Source of the DNA: Nocardioides exalbidus
GTDB taxonomy: Bacteria > Actinomycetota > Actinomycetes > Propionibacteriales > Nocardioidaceae
Direction of reading: 5' to 3'
Assembly: GCF_900105585.1 (NCBI RefSeq)
Contig: NZ_FNRT01000002.1
Span: 4,278,001-4,342,000 of the forward strand
DNA: 64,000 nt
Below the pieces are notes generated by a model that searched no databases, was not told the origin of the DNA, and worked only from the letters and a program-made list of their open reading frames with translations. This document shows, piece by piece, positions 56,514 to 64,000 of this stretch (positions within the stretch are counted from its first letter, which is position 1; every line of letters begins with the position of its first letter). The translations under genes were made by a program, and so were the position numbers.

Positions 56514-56912
56514 TCAGTGCGCGTGCTCTCCGCGGTAGTACTCGAAGACGAAACCGCAGGACATGACCGCACCGACCGTGAAGCCGATGATGACGAGCCA
56601 CCAGGCGGCCAGCGCGACGCCGTAGACGATCACGCCGAGCGCCAGGGCGCACCACAGCGGCCACCACGAGTAGGGCGGGAAGAAGCCCAGCTCGCCGGCA
56701 CCCTCGGCGATCTCGCCGTCCTTGCGGTCCTCGGGACGGGGGTCCATCTTCGAGGCGTGGAAGCCGAGGTACATGGTGACCATGCCGAAGAGCAGGGCCG
56801 TCATGACCAGGGCCGACGTGCCGGTCCAGTCCTCGGCGAGGAACCAGTAGGCCGGCGTCACGACCGCCACGAACAGCGCGGTCACCCCGAAGATCCAGGC
56901 CTCGGCCTTCAT
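56514..56912 (-). CDS. ctaF: cytochrome aa3 oxidase subunit IV
   Basis: A 132-residue actinobacterial subunit IV with four helices: 'WIFGVTALFVAVVTPAYWFLA', 'TSALVMTALLFGMVTMYLGF', 'WPLWCALALGVIVYGVALAAW' and a last one to 'GFVFEYYRGEHAH'. It is a structural subunit specific to actinobacterial bc1-aa3 supercomplexes. ATG 56912 overlaps the ctaD stop (ATGA). Same placement as Rv2199c. Confidence 0.93.
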   Translation of the reverse strand: MKAEAWIFGVTALFVAVVTPAYWFLAEDWTGTSALVMTALLFGMVTMYLGFHASKMDPRPEDRKDGEIAEGAGELGFFPPYSWWPLWCALALGVIVYGVALAAWWLVIIGFTVGAVMSCGFVFEYYRGEHAH

Positions 56913-58693
56913 CGCTTGTCCCCCTCGTCGGAGTCGGTCTCGGTGGTCGGCTCGGCGGACTCCCCGGCCCGCTCGCGCAGCATCTCCTCGCGACCCTCGA
57001 CATCGGGCGCGTCGGCGACCTCACCCTCGCGCTCCGCGTCGTGGTCCTCGAGCTCCATGAGCGCGATCTCGGGGTGGTGCAGGTCGAAGGCCGGCGACTC
57101 CGAGCGGATGCGAGGCAGGGTGTGGAAGTTGTGGCGCGGCGGCGGGCTGCTGGTGGCCCACTCGAGCGAGCGGCCCCAGCCCCACGGGTCGTCGACCTCC
57201 ACCTTCGGCCCCTTGGCGGAGACGTAGACGTTGTAGAGGAACGGCAGCATCGAGGCGCCGAGCAGGAACGACCCCACGGTCGAGATCTGGTTGAGCGTGG
57301 TGAACCCGTCGTCGGGCAGGTAGTCGGCGTAGCGGCGGGGCATGCCCTCGACGCCGAGCCAGTGCTGCACGAGGAAGGTGGTGTGGAAGCCGACGAACAG
57401 GATCCAGAAGTGGACCTTGCCGAGGCGCTCGTCGAGCATCCGGCCCGTCATCTTCGGCCACCAGAAGTAGAAGCCGGCGAACATCGCGAAGACCACGGTG
57501 CCGAACACGACGTAGTGGAAGTGCGCGACCACGAAGTAGGAGTCGGACACGTGGAAGTCGAGCGGCGGGCTGGCCAGGATGACACCGGTGAGGCCACCGA
57601 AGAGGAAGGTCGTCAAGAAGCCGACCGACCACAGCATCGGGGTGTCGAAGGACAGGCTCCCGCCCCACATCGTGCCGATCCAGTTGAAGAACTTCACGCC
57701 TGTCGGCACGGCGATGAGGAACGTCATGCCGGAGAAGAACGGCAGGTCGACCGCGCCGGTGACGAACATGTGGTGGGCCCACACGGCGACGGACAGCATC
57801 GCGATGCCGAGGGTCGCCGCGACCAGGCCGACGTAGCCGAAGATCGGCTTGCGGCTGAAGACCGGGAGGATCTCGGAGATGATGCCGAAGAACGGCAGGG
57901 CGATGATGTAGACCTCGGGGTGGCCGAAGAACCAGAACAGGTGCTGCCACAGCACCGGGCCGCCGTGCGACGGGTCGAACACGTGCGCCCCGAGGATGCG
58001 GTCGGCCTCCAGCGAGAGCAGCGCACCGGCGAGGATCGGGAACACCATGATCACGAGCATCGAGGTGATGAGCGTGTTCCAGACGAAGATCGGCATCCGG
58101 AACATCGTCATGCCGGGCGCGCGCATGCAGATGATGGTGGTGATGAAGTTGACGCCACCGAGGATCGAGCCGAGACCGGCCATCCAGAGGCCCATGATCC
58201 AGAGGTCGCCACCGACACCGGGGCTGCGGACCGCGTCGGACAGCGGCGTGTAGGCGAACCAGCCGAAGTCGGCCGCGCCCTGCGGCGTCAGGAAGCCGGA
58301 GGCGGCGATCAGGCCGCCGAAGAGGAACAGCCAGAAGCTGAACATGTTGAGCCGCGGGAACGCGACGTCGGGGGCACCGATCTGCAGCGGCATGATCACG
58401 TTGGCGAAGCCGAAGAACAGCGGCGTCGCGAAGAGCAGCAGCATGATCGTGCCGTGCATCGTGAAGAGCTGGTTGTAGAGCTGGTCGTTGACGACCTGCA
58501 TGCCGGGGTAGGCCAGCTCCGCGCGGATCAGCATCGCCATCAGGCCCGCGGCGAGGAACCAGCCGAAGGAGACGGTGAGGTACATCTTGCCGATGAGCTT
58601 GTGGTCGGTCGTCGTGAGCATCCGGACGACCTGCTCGCCCAGCGGCTTGCGCTCCGGCTGCACCGAAGCCTGGGGGGAGGCGGTGGCAGTCAC
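56909..58693 (-). CDS. ctaD: cytochrome aa3 oxidase subunit I
   Basis: A 594-residue heme-copper oxidase subunit I with twelve core helices. Copper B and haem ligands: 'LFWFFGHPEVYIIALP' (His and the Tyr of the His-Tyr link), 'VWAHHMFVTGA' (His-His) and 'FVVAHFHYVVFG' (two His). 'QLFTMHGTIMLLLF' holds the haem a His. The K and D channel residues are in expected places ('NVIMPLQIGAPDVAFPRLN'). It reduces oxygen to water and pumps protons. The acidic, charged C-terminal ~55 residues are an actinobacterial feature. GTG 58693 overlaps the ctaC stop. Confidence 0.97.
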   Translation of the reverse strand: MTATASPQASVQPERKPLGEQVVRMLTTTDHKLIGKMYLTVSFGWFLAAGLMAMLIRAELAYPGMQVVNDQLYNQLFTMHGTIMLLLFATPLFFGFANVIMPLQIGAPDVAFPRLNMFSFWLFLFGGLIAASGFLTPQGAADFGWFAYTPLSDAVRSPGVGGDLWIMGLWMAGLGSILGGVNFITTIICMRAPGMTMFRMPIFVWNTLITSMLVIMVFPILAGALLSLEADRILGAHVFDPSHGGPVLWQHLFWFFGHPEVYIIALPFFGIISEILPVFSRKPIFGYVGLVAATLGIAMLSVAVWAHHMFVTGAVDLPFFSGMTFLIAVPTGVKFFNWIGTMWGGSLSFDTPMLWSVGFLTTFLFGGLTGVILASPPLDFHVSDSYFVVAHFHYVVFGTVVFAMFAGFYFWWPKMTGRMLDERLGKVHFWILFVGFHTTFLVQHWLGVEGMPRRYADYLPDDGFTTLNQISTVGSFLLGASMLPFLYNVYVSAKGPKVEVDDPWGWGRSLEWATSSPPPRHNFHTLPRIRSESPAFDLHHPEIALMELEDHDAEREGEVADAPDVEGREEMLRERAGESAEPTTETDSDEGDKR

Positions 58694-59619
58694 TCGTTCT
58701 GTCCTTCCGAGCCGGTGTCGAGACCGGCCTGGTCATTGACGTAGCTGCCCCCGAGGACCGGGGCCTCGGCGGTGTTGCCCGCCTCGGCGAGGTCGGCGAG
58801 GTAGGCGTCGTACTCGGCCTGGCTGACGACCTCGACGTTGAAGAGCATCCGCGAGTGGGAGACACCGCAGAGCTCGTAGCACTTGCCCTTGTAGAGACCC
58901 TCGACGGTCGGGGTCACCTGGAGCTTGTTGACCCGTCCGGGGATGACGTCCATCTTCACGAGGAAGGCCGGGACGCCGAAGTCGTGGATCACGTCGGGCG
59001 AGTGGAGGTTGAACTGGATGGTCTGGTCGACCGGGAGGACCAGCGTCGGGATGTTGCGCCCGGTGCCGCCCGTGTAGACGTAGCCGTCGTAGGCGAAGTC
59101 GCCCGGCTCGCCGTTGCGGGGCGGCTCGCCGGTGGCCGACGTGTCCTGCTCGCCGACGCCGTAGTTGAAGGTCCACGACCACTGCTGGCCCATGACCTCG
59201 ACGGTCATGTCGGGGTCGGGGACGATCTTGAGGACCTCGTCCTGGACGCGCACGGTGTGGAAGAAGAACACGACGCACATCAGGACCGGCGCGATCGTGT
59301 AGAAGACCTCGAGCGGGAGGTTGTAGCGCGTCTGGCGCGGGACCTCGTCGTCGCTGCGACGGCGGAACTTCACCACGGCGTAGAAGATCAGGCCCCAGAC
59401 GATGACACCGGTGATGAGGGCCGCGACCCAGGCCCACTTCCACAGCTCGTAGGTGTAGGGACCCTGGGCGCTCGCGCGGTCGGGCATCGCCCAGTTGCGG
59501 ATCTCGTGCCGGTCGGCCTCGGAGCAGCCGGCCAGCACCAGCATCGTCACGCCCAGCAGCGCGACCTTCAGGGTGCGCCTGACGCGCACACCTGAAACGT
59601 TGGGGACTTGCAGACCCAC
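58690..59619 (-). CDS. ctaC: cytochrome aa3 oxidase subunit II
   Basis: A 309-residue subunit II. A lipoprotein-like signal ('VLAGCSE') is followed by two helices and the copper A cupredoxin domain: His in 'VIHDFGVPAFLVKMD', then 'YKGKCYELCGVSHSRMLF' with both Cys, the Glu, His and Met of the CuA centre. It accepts electrons from QcrC. GTG 59619 has GAGAGAGG upstream; TAGTCT at about 59660 (minus strand) may be the -10 of the ctaC-ctaD-ctaF operon. The asparagine synthase gene found here in M. tuberculosis is absent. Confidence 0.96.
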   Translation of the reverse strand: MGLQVPNVSGVRVRRTLKVALLGVTMLVLAGCSEADRHEIRNWAMPDRASAQGPYTYELWKWAWVAALITGVIVWGLIFYAVVKFRRRSDDEVPRQTRYNLPLEVFYTIAPVLMCVVFFFHTVRVQDEVLKIVPDPDMTVEVMGQQWSWTFNYGVGEQDTSATGEPPRNGEPGDFAYDGYVYTGGTGRNIPTLVLPVDQTIQFNLHSPDVIHDFGVPAFLVKMDVIPGRVNKLQVTPTVEGLYKGKCYELCGVSHSRMLFNVEVVSQAEYDAYLADLAEAGNTAEAPVLGGSYVNDQAGLDTGSEGQNE

Positions 59620-59758
59620 GGACGAGCCTCTCTCTAGGTCCTTTTCGACATACAGAGACTATCCCCAACCAGCCGCGTCGTGCGGGGCAGGGTCGGGTGT
59701 CGGCCGTTCTGGCCCGTCGAGCCTCCCCCGCCCGCCGTGGCGCGGGCTGTGTGTGGCA

Positions 59759-59770
59759 TAAGTTGCCCCT
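59759..59770 (+). promoter_or_regulatory. leaderless promoter of the desulfurase-tusA operon
   Basis: TAAGTT at 59759-59764, six bases before GTG 59771. Confidence 0.5.
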
Positions 59771-60898
59771 GTGACAGGTCCGGCGGAGCGACGCGGCGAC
59801 CTCGACAGCGCGTCCTCGACGCCCCTGCACCCCGCCGCCCGTGACGTGTTGCTCGCGGCCCTCGACCGGGGGTACGCCGACCCGCGCCGGCTGCACCGCG
59901 GCGGACGCGAGGCGCGGCTGTTGCTCGACAACGCCCGCGAGGCCACGGCCGAGGCGCTCGGCGTGCGGCCGGACGAGGTCACCTTCACCCCGAGCGGCAC
60001 CCACGCGGTCCACCTCGGGCTCCTCGGGCTGGTGCGCGGCTCGCGCCGGGGCGACGTCGTCGTCCACTCGGCCGTCGAGCACTCCGCCGTGCGCCACGCC
60101 GTGGCGTGGGGTGCCCGCGCCGCCGAGGTCTCCGTCACGGGTGACGGGCGCGTCCGGGTCGGCGACCTGGTCGAGGGCGCGTCGGCCCCCGACGTCGCCG
60201 CCGTCGCCCTCCAGAGCGCCAACCACGAGGTCGGCACCGTCCAGGACGTCGGTGACGTCGGGCTGCCCGACGACGTCCCGCTCTTCACCGACGCCTGCGC
60301 CTCGATGGGCCGTCTCCCCCTTCCCCCGGGCTGGGCCGCGGCGGCCGGATCGGCCCACAAGTGGGGCGGGCCGGCCGGTGTGGGCGTCCTGCTCGTGCGC
60401 AAGCGTGCGCGGTGGCGCAACCCCTTCCCCGGCGACGACCGCGTCGACGAGCGCTCGACCGGGTTCGAGAACGTCCCCGCGGTCCTCGCGGCGGCCGCCT
60501 CGCTCCAGGCGGTGGTGGCCGAGCGCGACGAGGTCAACGCGCGCCAGCACGCGCTCGTGGACGTCGTACGACAGCGGGTGGCGGCGGAGGTGCCCGACGT
60601 GGAGGTCGTCGGCGACCCCGTGCACCGGCTCCCCCACCTCGTGACGTTCTCCTGCCTCTACGTCGACGGCGAGGCGCTGGTGACCGAGCTCGACCGGCGC
60701 GGCCTCGGCATCGCGAGCGGCTCCGCCTGCACCGCCTCGACCCTCACGCCGAGCCCCGTGCTCGAGGCGATGGGCGTGCTGACCCACGGCAACGTCCGGC
60801 TCTCGCTCCAGCGCGACACGACCCGCGCGGACGTCGACGCGTTCTGCGACGCGCTGCCGGGCGTCGTGGCCGAGATCCGGGCGCGGGTGGGGATGTGA
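59771..60898 (+). CDS. cysteine desulfurase (class V aminotransferase fold)
   Basis: A 375-residue NifS/IscS-type enzyme. The PLP Lys is in 'GSAHKWGGPAGVG' (near residue 197), the substrate His in 'VVHSAVEHSAVRH', the Asp in 'PLFTDACASMG' and the catalytic Cys in 'ASGSACTASTLTPSPVLEAMG' (near 320), on a loop of group I type. It takes sulfur from cysteine as a persulfide. The GTGA overlap with a TusA gene suggests TusA is its acceptor. Compared with IscS it is shorter and lacks an Isc operon context. Confidence 0.9.
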   Translation: MTGPAERRGDLDSASSTPLHPAARDVLLAALDRGYADPRRLHRGGREARLLLDNAREATAEALGVRPDEVTFTPSGTHAVHLGLLGLVRGSRRGDVVVHSAVEHSAVRHAVAWGARAAEVSVTGDGRVRVGDLVEGASAPDVAAVALQSANHEVGTVQDVGDVGLPDDVPLFTDACASMGRLPLPPGWAAAAGSAHKWGGPAGVGVLLVRKRARWRNPFPGDDRVDERSTGFENVPAVLAAAASLQAVVAERDEVNARQHALVDVVRQRVAAEVPDVEVVGDPVHRLPHLVTFSCLYVDGEALVTELDRRGLGIASGSACTASTLTPSPVLEAMGVLTHGNVRLSLQRDTTRADVDAFCDALPGVVAEIRARVGM

Positions 60899-61128
60899 AG
60901 GTCGCGCTCGAGCTGGACTGCCGCGACCTGCCGTGCCCGATGCCCGTCATCGAGCTGGCCCGGCACCTCACCGAGGTCGCGGTGGGTGACCTGCTGGCGG
61001 TCGTGGCGCACGACCCCGCGGCAGCGGTCGACGTACCTGCGTGGTGCCGGATGAAGCAGCAGGAGTACGCCGGTGCGGACAGCGCCGACGACGGCGCCCC
61101 GCGCTACGTGGTGCGACGACTCGGCTGA
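60895..61128 (+). CDS. TusA-family sulfurtransferase
   Basis: A 77-residue sulfur carrier. The TusA/SirA signature 'LDCRDLPCPMPVIELARHL' contains CPXP with the persulfide-bearing Cys at residue 14. It would take sulfur from the desulfurase encoded just upstream (overlap GTGA) and pass it to a target such as tRNA thiolation, molybdenum cofactor or sulfur metabolism. A second Cys lies in 'VPAWCRMKQQEYAG'. Start GTG 60895 is set by the overlap. The downstream gene converges 20 bases away. Confidence 0.9.
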   Translation: MKVALELDCRDLPCPMPVIELARHLTEVAVGDLLAVVAHDPAAAVDVPAWCRMKQQEYAGADSADDGAPRYVVRRLG

Positions 61129-61148
61129 CGTCGCCGGCGAGCCCTCGG

Positions 61149-62135
61149 TCAGGGACGGATCGTCTTGAGGTGCGGCTCGAAGTCGGCGACGGCGTCGGCG
61201 CCGTAGGTGGCCTCGCAGCGGGCGAGGAACGCGGCGCGCGAGATCTCGTACTCCTGCGTGCCGACCTGCTCGACGACGTAGACCGCGAGCAGGCAGCCGA
61301 GCTGCGCGGCGCGCTCGTGGCCCAGGCCCCAGGTCAGGGCGGCGAGGAAGCCGGCGCGGAACGCGTCGCCGACGCCGGTGGGCTCGACCTTCTCGATCTC
61401 CGGAACGGCGCGGACGACGATCGACTCCTCGCCGGCGCGGTCGATGCGGACGCCGTCGGGGCCGAGCGTGACGACCCAGGTGCCGACGCGCGAGAGCACC
61501 TCGTCGCGGCTCCACCCGGTCTTCTGCGTGATGAGGCTGGCCTCGTACTCGTTGGAGAACAGGATCTCCGCGCCGTCGATCAGCGGGCGGATCAGGTCGC
61601 CGCCGCCGAAGGCGAGCTGCTGCGAGGGGTCGGCGAGGAACTTGTAGCCGCGCTGGCGGCACTCCTCGGTGTGGCGCAGCATGCCCTGCGGGTCGTCCGG
61701 GCCGACGAGCACGTAGTCCGGGTCACCGGCGCGGTCGACGATCGGCTTGAGCTCGATCTCGCGCGACTCGCTCATCGCACCGGCGTAGAAGCTCGCGATC
61801 TGCGCGTGCGCGGAGTCGTTGGTGCACACGAAGCGCGCGGTGTGGCGCGTCTCGGACACGTGCACCGATTCGCAGTCGACGTTGTGGCGCTCGAGCCAGG
61901 AGCGGTACTCCGCGAAGTCCTCACCGACGGCGCCGACGAGCACCGGGCGCAGGCCCAGGTTGCCGAGCCCGAAGCAGATGTTGGCGGCGCAGCCACCGCG
62001 GCGCACCTCCAGGTCCTCGACGAGGAAGGAGACCGAGAGCTTGTCGAGCTGGTCGACGACGAGGCTGTCGGAGAACTTGCCCGGGAAGGACATCAGGTGG
62101 TCGGTCGCGATGGACCCGGCTACGAGGAGGGACAC
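61149..62135 (-). CDS. PfkB family carbohydrate kinase (adenosine kinase-like)
   Basis: A 328-residue PfkB/ribokinase family kinase. 'GSIATDHLMSFPGKFSDS' and 'RRGGCAANICFGLGNLGLRP' form the substrate region and 'EPTGVGDAFRAGFLAAL' (near 265) has the catalytic Asp. In context it matches Rv2202c, the mycobacterial adenosine kinase (AdoK), which phosphorylates adenosine and is distinct from eukaryotic enzymes; sequence and placement support the same role, though ribokinase-like activity cannot be excluded. GTG 62135 is the chosen start; a longer reading overlaps the divergent gene. Confidence 0.88.
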   Translation of the reverse strand: MSLLVAGSIATDHLMSFPGKFSDSLVVDQLDKLSVSFLVEDLEVRRGGCAANICFGLGNLGLRPVLVGAVGEDFAEYRSWLERHNVDCESVHVSETRHTARFVCTNDSAHAQIASFYAGAMSESREIELKPIVDRAGDPDYVLVGPDDPQGMLRHTEECRQRGYKFLADPSQQLAFGGGDLIRPLIDGAEILFSNEYEASLITQKTGWSRDEVLSRVGTWVVTLGPDGVRIDRAGEESIVVRAVPEIEKVEPTGVGDAFRAGFLAALTWGLGHERAAQLGCLLAVYVVEQVGTQEYEISRAAFLARCEATYGADAVADFEPHLKTIRP

Positions 62136-62149
62136 GCGGCGAAACACTA
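62136..62149 (-). promoter_or_regulatory. possible promoter of the PfkB kinase gene
   Basis: TAGTGT at 62149-62144 with eight bases to GTG 62135, one more than the usual leaderless spacing in this window. Confidence 0.4.
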
Positions 62150-62186
62150 CCCTCAGGTAAGCCTCGGGATACCCCGCGGTAGCCAA

Positions 62187-62199
62187 TACCGTCGTGCCC
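62187..62199 (+). promoter_or_regulatory. leaderless promoter
   Basis: TACCGT at 62187-62192, seven bases before ATG 62200. It excludes the in-frame GTG at 62194. Confidence 0.55.
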
Positions 62200-62454
62200 A
62201 TGACGACCTCCAGCCGCCCCTCGTACCTCGTCTTCGACGAGCTGGGCACCCCTGCCGAGATGGCCGCCGACGGGCGCGAGACGGGACGCAACCTCGGGCT
62301 CGAGGGTCCTCTCGAGCGGGCCGCGCGCGCCGCCGTCGCCACTCCCCCGAGCCTGCGGTACGACGACTACCCGGCCGAGGTCGGCAAGCGCGAGATCCGG
62401 ATCTCCGATGCCGCCGCCCGGATCGCCAACGCCCTGCACCTGCACCTCGACTGA
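62200..62454 (+). CDS. small conserved-looking protein of unknown function
   Basis: An 84-residue acidic, soluble protein ('SYLVFDELGTPAEMAADGRETG', 'EVGKREIRISDAAARIANALHLHLD'). No domain, Cys cluster, signal or membrane segment is visible. It is short but has its own promoter box, an intact frame with actinobacterial third-codon G/C, and a terminator hairpin directly after it, which support it as a real gene. It lies between divergent PfkB kinase and convergent erpA. I do not recognise it. Confidence 0.72.
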   Translation: MTTSSRPSYLVFDELGTPAEMAADGRETGRNLGLEGPLERAARAAVATPPSLRYDDYPAEVGKREIRISDAAARIANALHLHLD

Positions 62455-62460
62455 CGCACG

Positions 62461-62495
62461 ACGAAGGGCCCCAGCCGATGGCTGGGGCCCTTCGT
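62461..62495. terminator. bidirectional terminator hairpin
   Basis: ACGAAGGGCCCCAGCC pairs perfectly (16 bp) with GGCTGGGGCCCTTCGT around GAT. It lies between convergent genes and can serve both; neither side has a T run. Confidence 0.9.
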
Positions 62496-62511
62496 CTACG
62501 TCTGGGTCAGA

Positions 62512-62871
62512 TCAGTGGAACGAATCACCGCATGCGCACGAACCGGTGGCGTTGGGGTTGTCGATCGTGAAGCCCTGCTTCTCGATGGTGTCGACGAAGT
62601 CGATCTCGGCACCGTTGAGGTAGGGGACGCTCATCCGGTCGACGACCACGGTCACGCCGTCGAAGTCGGTGGTGACGTCGCCGTCGAGCGTGCGCTCGTC
62701 GAAGAAGAGCTGGTAGCGCAGGCCGGAGCAGCCACCCGGCTGCACGGAGATGCGCAGGGCCAGATCGTCGCGACCCTCCTGCTCGAGGAGGCTCTTCACC
62801 TTGCCGGCGGCGACAGCGGAGAGGTTGATCTGGTCGGTGCGGCGCTCAGTGGTCTCGACCTGCTCGGTCAT
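62512..62871 (-). CDS. erpA: A-type iron-sulfur carrier/insertion protein ErpA
   Basis: A 119-residue HesB/IscA-type protein that delivers iron-sulfur clusters to apoproteins. The three cluster cysteines are in 'VQPGGCSGLRYQLFFDE' (near residue 48) and 'ATGSCACGDSFH' (113 and 115). 'FVDTIEKQGFTIDNPNATG' is typical. ATG 62871 has CTGGAG upstream. Context matches Rv2204c. It is the likely recipient-side factor for Rieske or other clusters and lies close to a cysteine desulfurase gene, although the Suf operon is elsewhere. Confidence 0.95.
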   Translation of the reverse strand: MTEQVETTERRTDQINLSAVAAGKVKSLLEQEGRDDLALRISVQPGGCSGLRYQLFFDERTLDGDVTTDFDGVTVVVDRMSVPYLNGAEIDFVDTIEKQGFTIDNPNATGSCACGDSFH

Positions 62872-62975
62872 CTCATCACTCCAGGAGTCTCGGGGTACTG
62901 CCGGCTTCAATGGTCGCACACGCCGGGTTATTCCCGCGGGTCGTCCGCGCGGCCGGCCCAGGACGGCGGGCGTGC

Positions 62976-64000
62976 TCACCGCGACCAGGTGCGGGCGACG
63001 CGCTGGGCGAGGTCGGCGAGGGCGTCGCCGGGAGCGCCGAGGGCGCGTTCCTCGCCGACGAGCTCGACGAGGGAGTACGCCGACTCGATGCCGAGCGCGC
63101 GCATCTCCCGGGAGCCGACGAGGACCTGGCCGGCGAGGGCGATGCAGGGCCGGAGGGCCTCGGAGGCGACGCCTGCGACACCGTAGGGGACCTTCCCGGC
63201 CCGGCTGGAGAAGTCGAAGGCGCCCTCCCCGGTGACCACCAGGTCGGCGGCGCGCGCCCGCTCGGCGAGGGACACGGCGTCCGTCACCAGGCCGATCCCC
63301 GGCTCCCGGGCGGCGCCGAGGACGAGCAGCGCGTAGCCGATCCCGCCGGCGGCTCCGGCGCCCTTCTCCAGCGACGTACGCCGGTCGGTGGCGGTCGCGA
63401 AGGACTCGAGCCAGCCGTCGACCTCGGCGATGCGGTCCTCGGCGAGGCCCTTCTGCGGGCCGAAGGTCTTGGCGGCGCCGAACAGGCCGGTGAGCGGGTT
63501 GTCGACGTCGCTCGCCGCGACGAGGTCCACGCCGGACAGGCGCGAGCGAGCGGCGGCGAGGTCCACGGACGTGACCGACGCGAGACCCGCGGCACCTCCG
63601 TCGAGCACGCCGTCGGAGGTCGCCCCGAGGGCGGCGAGCAGGCCGGCGCCGCCATCCGTCGTACCCGACCCGCCCAGGCCGACGACGACGGTGTGCGCCC
63701 CTCCGTCCACGGCAGCCGACACGAGCTCGCCGACCCCGAAGGACGACGCGGTCTCCGGCGACCCGGACACCAGGTGGAGACCGGCGGCCTGCGCGCTCTC
63801 GACGTAGGCCGTCTCCCCCACCCGCAGCACGACCGCCGGCACCGGCGTGCCGTGCGGCCCCCGGACGGTCACCGCGTCGAGCGAGCCGCCGAGCGCGGCG
63901 TGCAGCACGTCGACGAAGCCGGGTCCGCCGTCCGCCATCGGTGCGAGGTCGAGCTCGTCGTCGGGCGCCTGGCGCCGCCACCCCGTCGCGATCGCCTCGG
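62976..64000 (-). CDS. glycerate kinase (5' end outside window)
   Basis: The C-terminal ~341 residues of a type I glycerate kinase that phosphorylates D-glycerate. The frame runs open to the right window edge ('EAIATGWRRQAPDDELDLAPMADGGPGF'), so the start lies beyond 64000 and the ATG at 63938 is internal. Family motifs: 'GLGGSGTTDGGAGLLAALG', 'ASDVDNPLTGLFGAAKTFGPQKG', 'GAGAAGGIGYALLVLGA' and 'VTGEGAFDFSSRAGKVP'. The order erpA-glycerate kinase matches Rv2204c-Rv2205c. The stop is 104 bases before erpA. Confidence 0.93.
   Translation of the reverse strand, partial: EAIATGWRRQAPDDELDLAPMADGGPGFVDVLHAALGGSLDAVTVRGPHGTPVPAVVLRVGETAYVESAQAAGLHLVSGSPETASSFGVGELVSAAVDGGAHTVVVGLGGSGTTDGGAGLLAALGATSDGVLDGGAAGLASVTSVDLAAARSRLSGVDLVAASDVDNPLTGLFGAAKTFGPQKGLAEDRIAEVDGWLESFATATDRRTSLEKGAGAAGGIGYALLVLGAAREPGIGLVTDAVSLAERARAADLVVTGEGAFDFSSRAGKVPYGVAGVASEALRPCIALAGQVLVGSREMRALGIESAYSLVELVGEERALGAPGDALADLAQRVARTWSR

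Overview
The window is very GC-rich, densely coded DNA from an actinobacterium. Gene content (cytochrome bc1-aa3 genes with a di-haem QcrC, DUF222/HNH protein, class F sortase, DEDDh-GIY-YIG nuclease, NlpC/P60 protein behind a c-di-AMP riboswitch) and start signals of the form TANNNT-N6/7-start point to a Nocardioides-like member of the Propionibacteriales. The genus is an inference. I see no tRNA, rRNA, CRISPR array, insertion sequence or prophage. Most genes are packed with 4-base ATGA/GTGA overlaps. The only gap above 300 bases without a gene (32221-32549) holds the riboswitch and its promoter.

Layout. 1-729: 3' part of a DUF222/HNH endonuclease gene. 767-4910 (-): arylamine N-acetyltransferase, GNAT, coiled-coil protein, a molybdopterin oxidoreductase with its flavin reductase partner, and a cupin. 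5081-7835 (+): three-gene surface operon (DUF4397 protein, class F sortase, Ala/Lys/Pro-rich membrane protein). 7894-11874 (-): hydrolase, acyltransferase, sensor kinase, flavin reductase-like protein, response regulator. 11966-13909 (+): a small membrane protein and an archaeal-type ornithine cyclodeaminase family protein. 13894-18311 (-): SRPBCC protein, ArsA-type ATPase, small Cys protein, ROK kinase and GT87-like membrane protein. 18425-20221 (+): long-chain acyl-CoA synthetase.

20501-29905 (+): a Tad/Flp pilus locus: cpaB, tadZ/cpaE, tadA/cpaF, a von Willebrand A-TadB fusion, tadC, a two-component system and three flp pilin genes. An almost identical inverted repeat (TAGTC-N6-GRCTA) lies before cpaB and before the first flp gene, which makes it a candidate operator shared by the machine and its pilins and perhaps read by the regulator encoded between them.

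29982-35727 (-): MA-like metallopeptidase, riboswitch-controlled NlpC/P60 hydrolase, small CxxC protein, GT-C-like membrane protein, NYN protein and zinc ribbon. 35855-48481: DEDDh-GIY-YIG nuclease, PIG-V-like protein, AsnC-type ligand domain, a 969-residue secreted fibronectin-like protein, trpD, an atypical receiver and three GT87-like paralogues. 48540-59619: respiratory block, with ctaG, ctaE-qcrCAB (+) and ctaC-ctaD-ctaF (-) facing each other around an L,D-transpeptidase and an acyltransferase of unusual composition. 59771-64000: cysteine desulfurase-TusA pair, PfkB (adenosine kinase-like) kinase, small unknown protein, erpA and the 3' part of a glycerate kinase.

The order acyltransferase / small protein / ArsA / SRPBCC / FadD15-like / NlpC-P60 / DEDDh nuclease / trpD / ctaE-qcrCAB / ctaF,ctaC / PfkB / erpA / glycerate kinase matches, from memory, the Mycobacterium tuberculosis Rv2182c-Rv2205c neighbourhood. 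The Tad locus sits inside this old backbone between the FadD15-like and NlpC/P60 genes.
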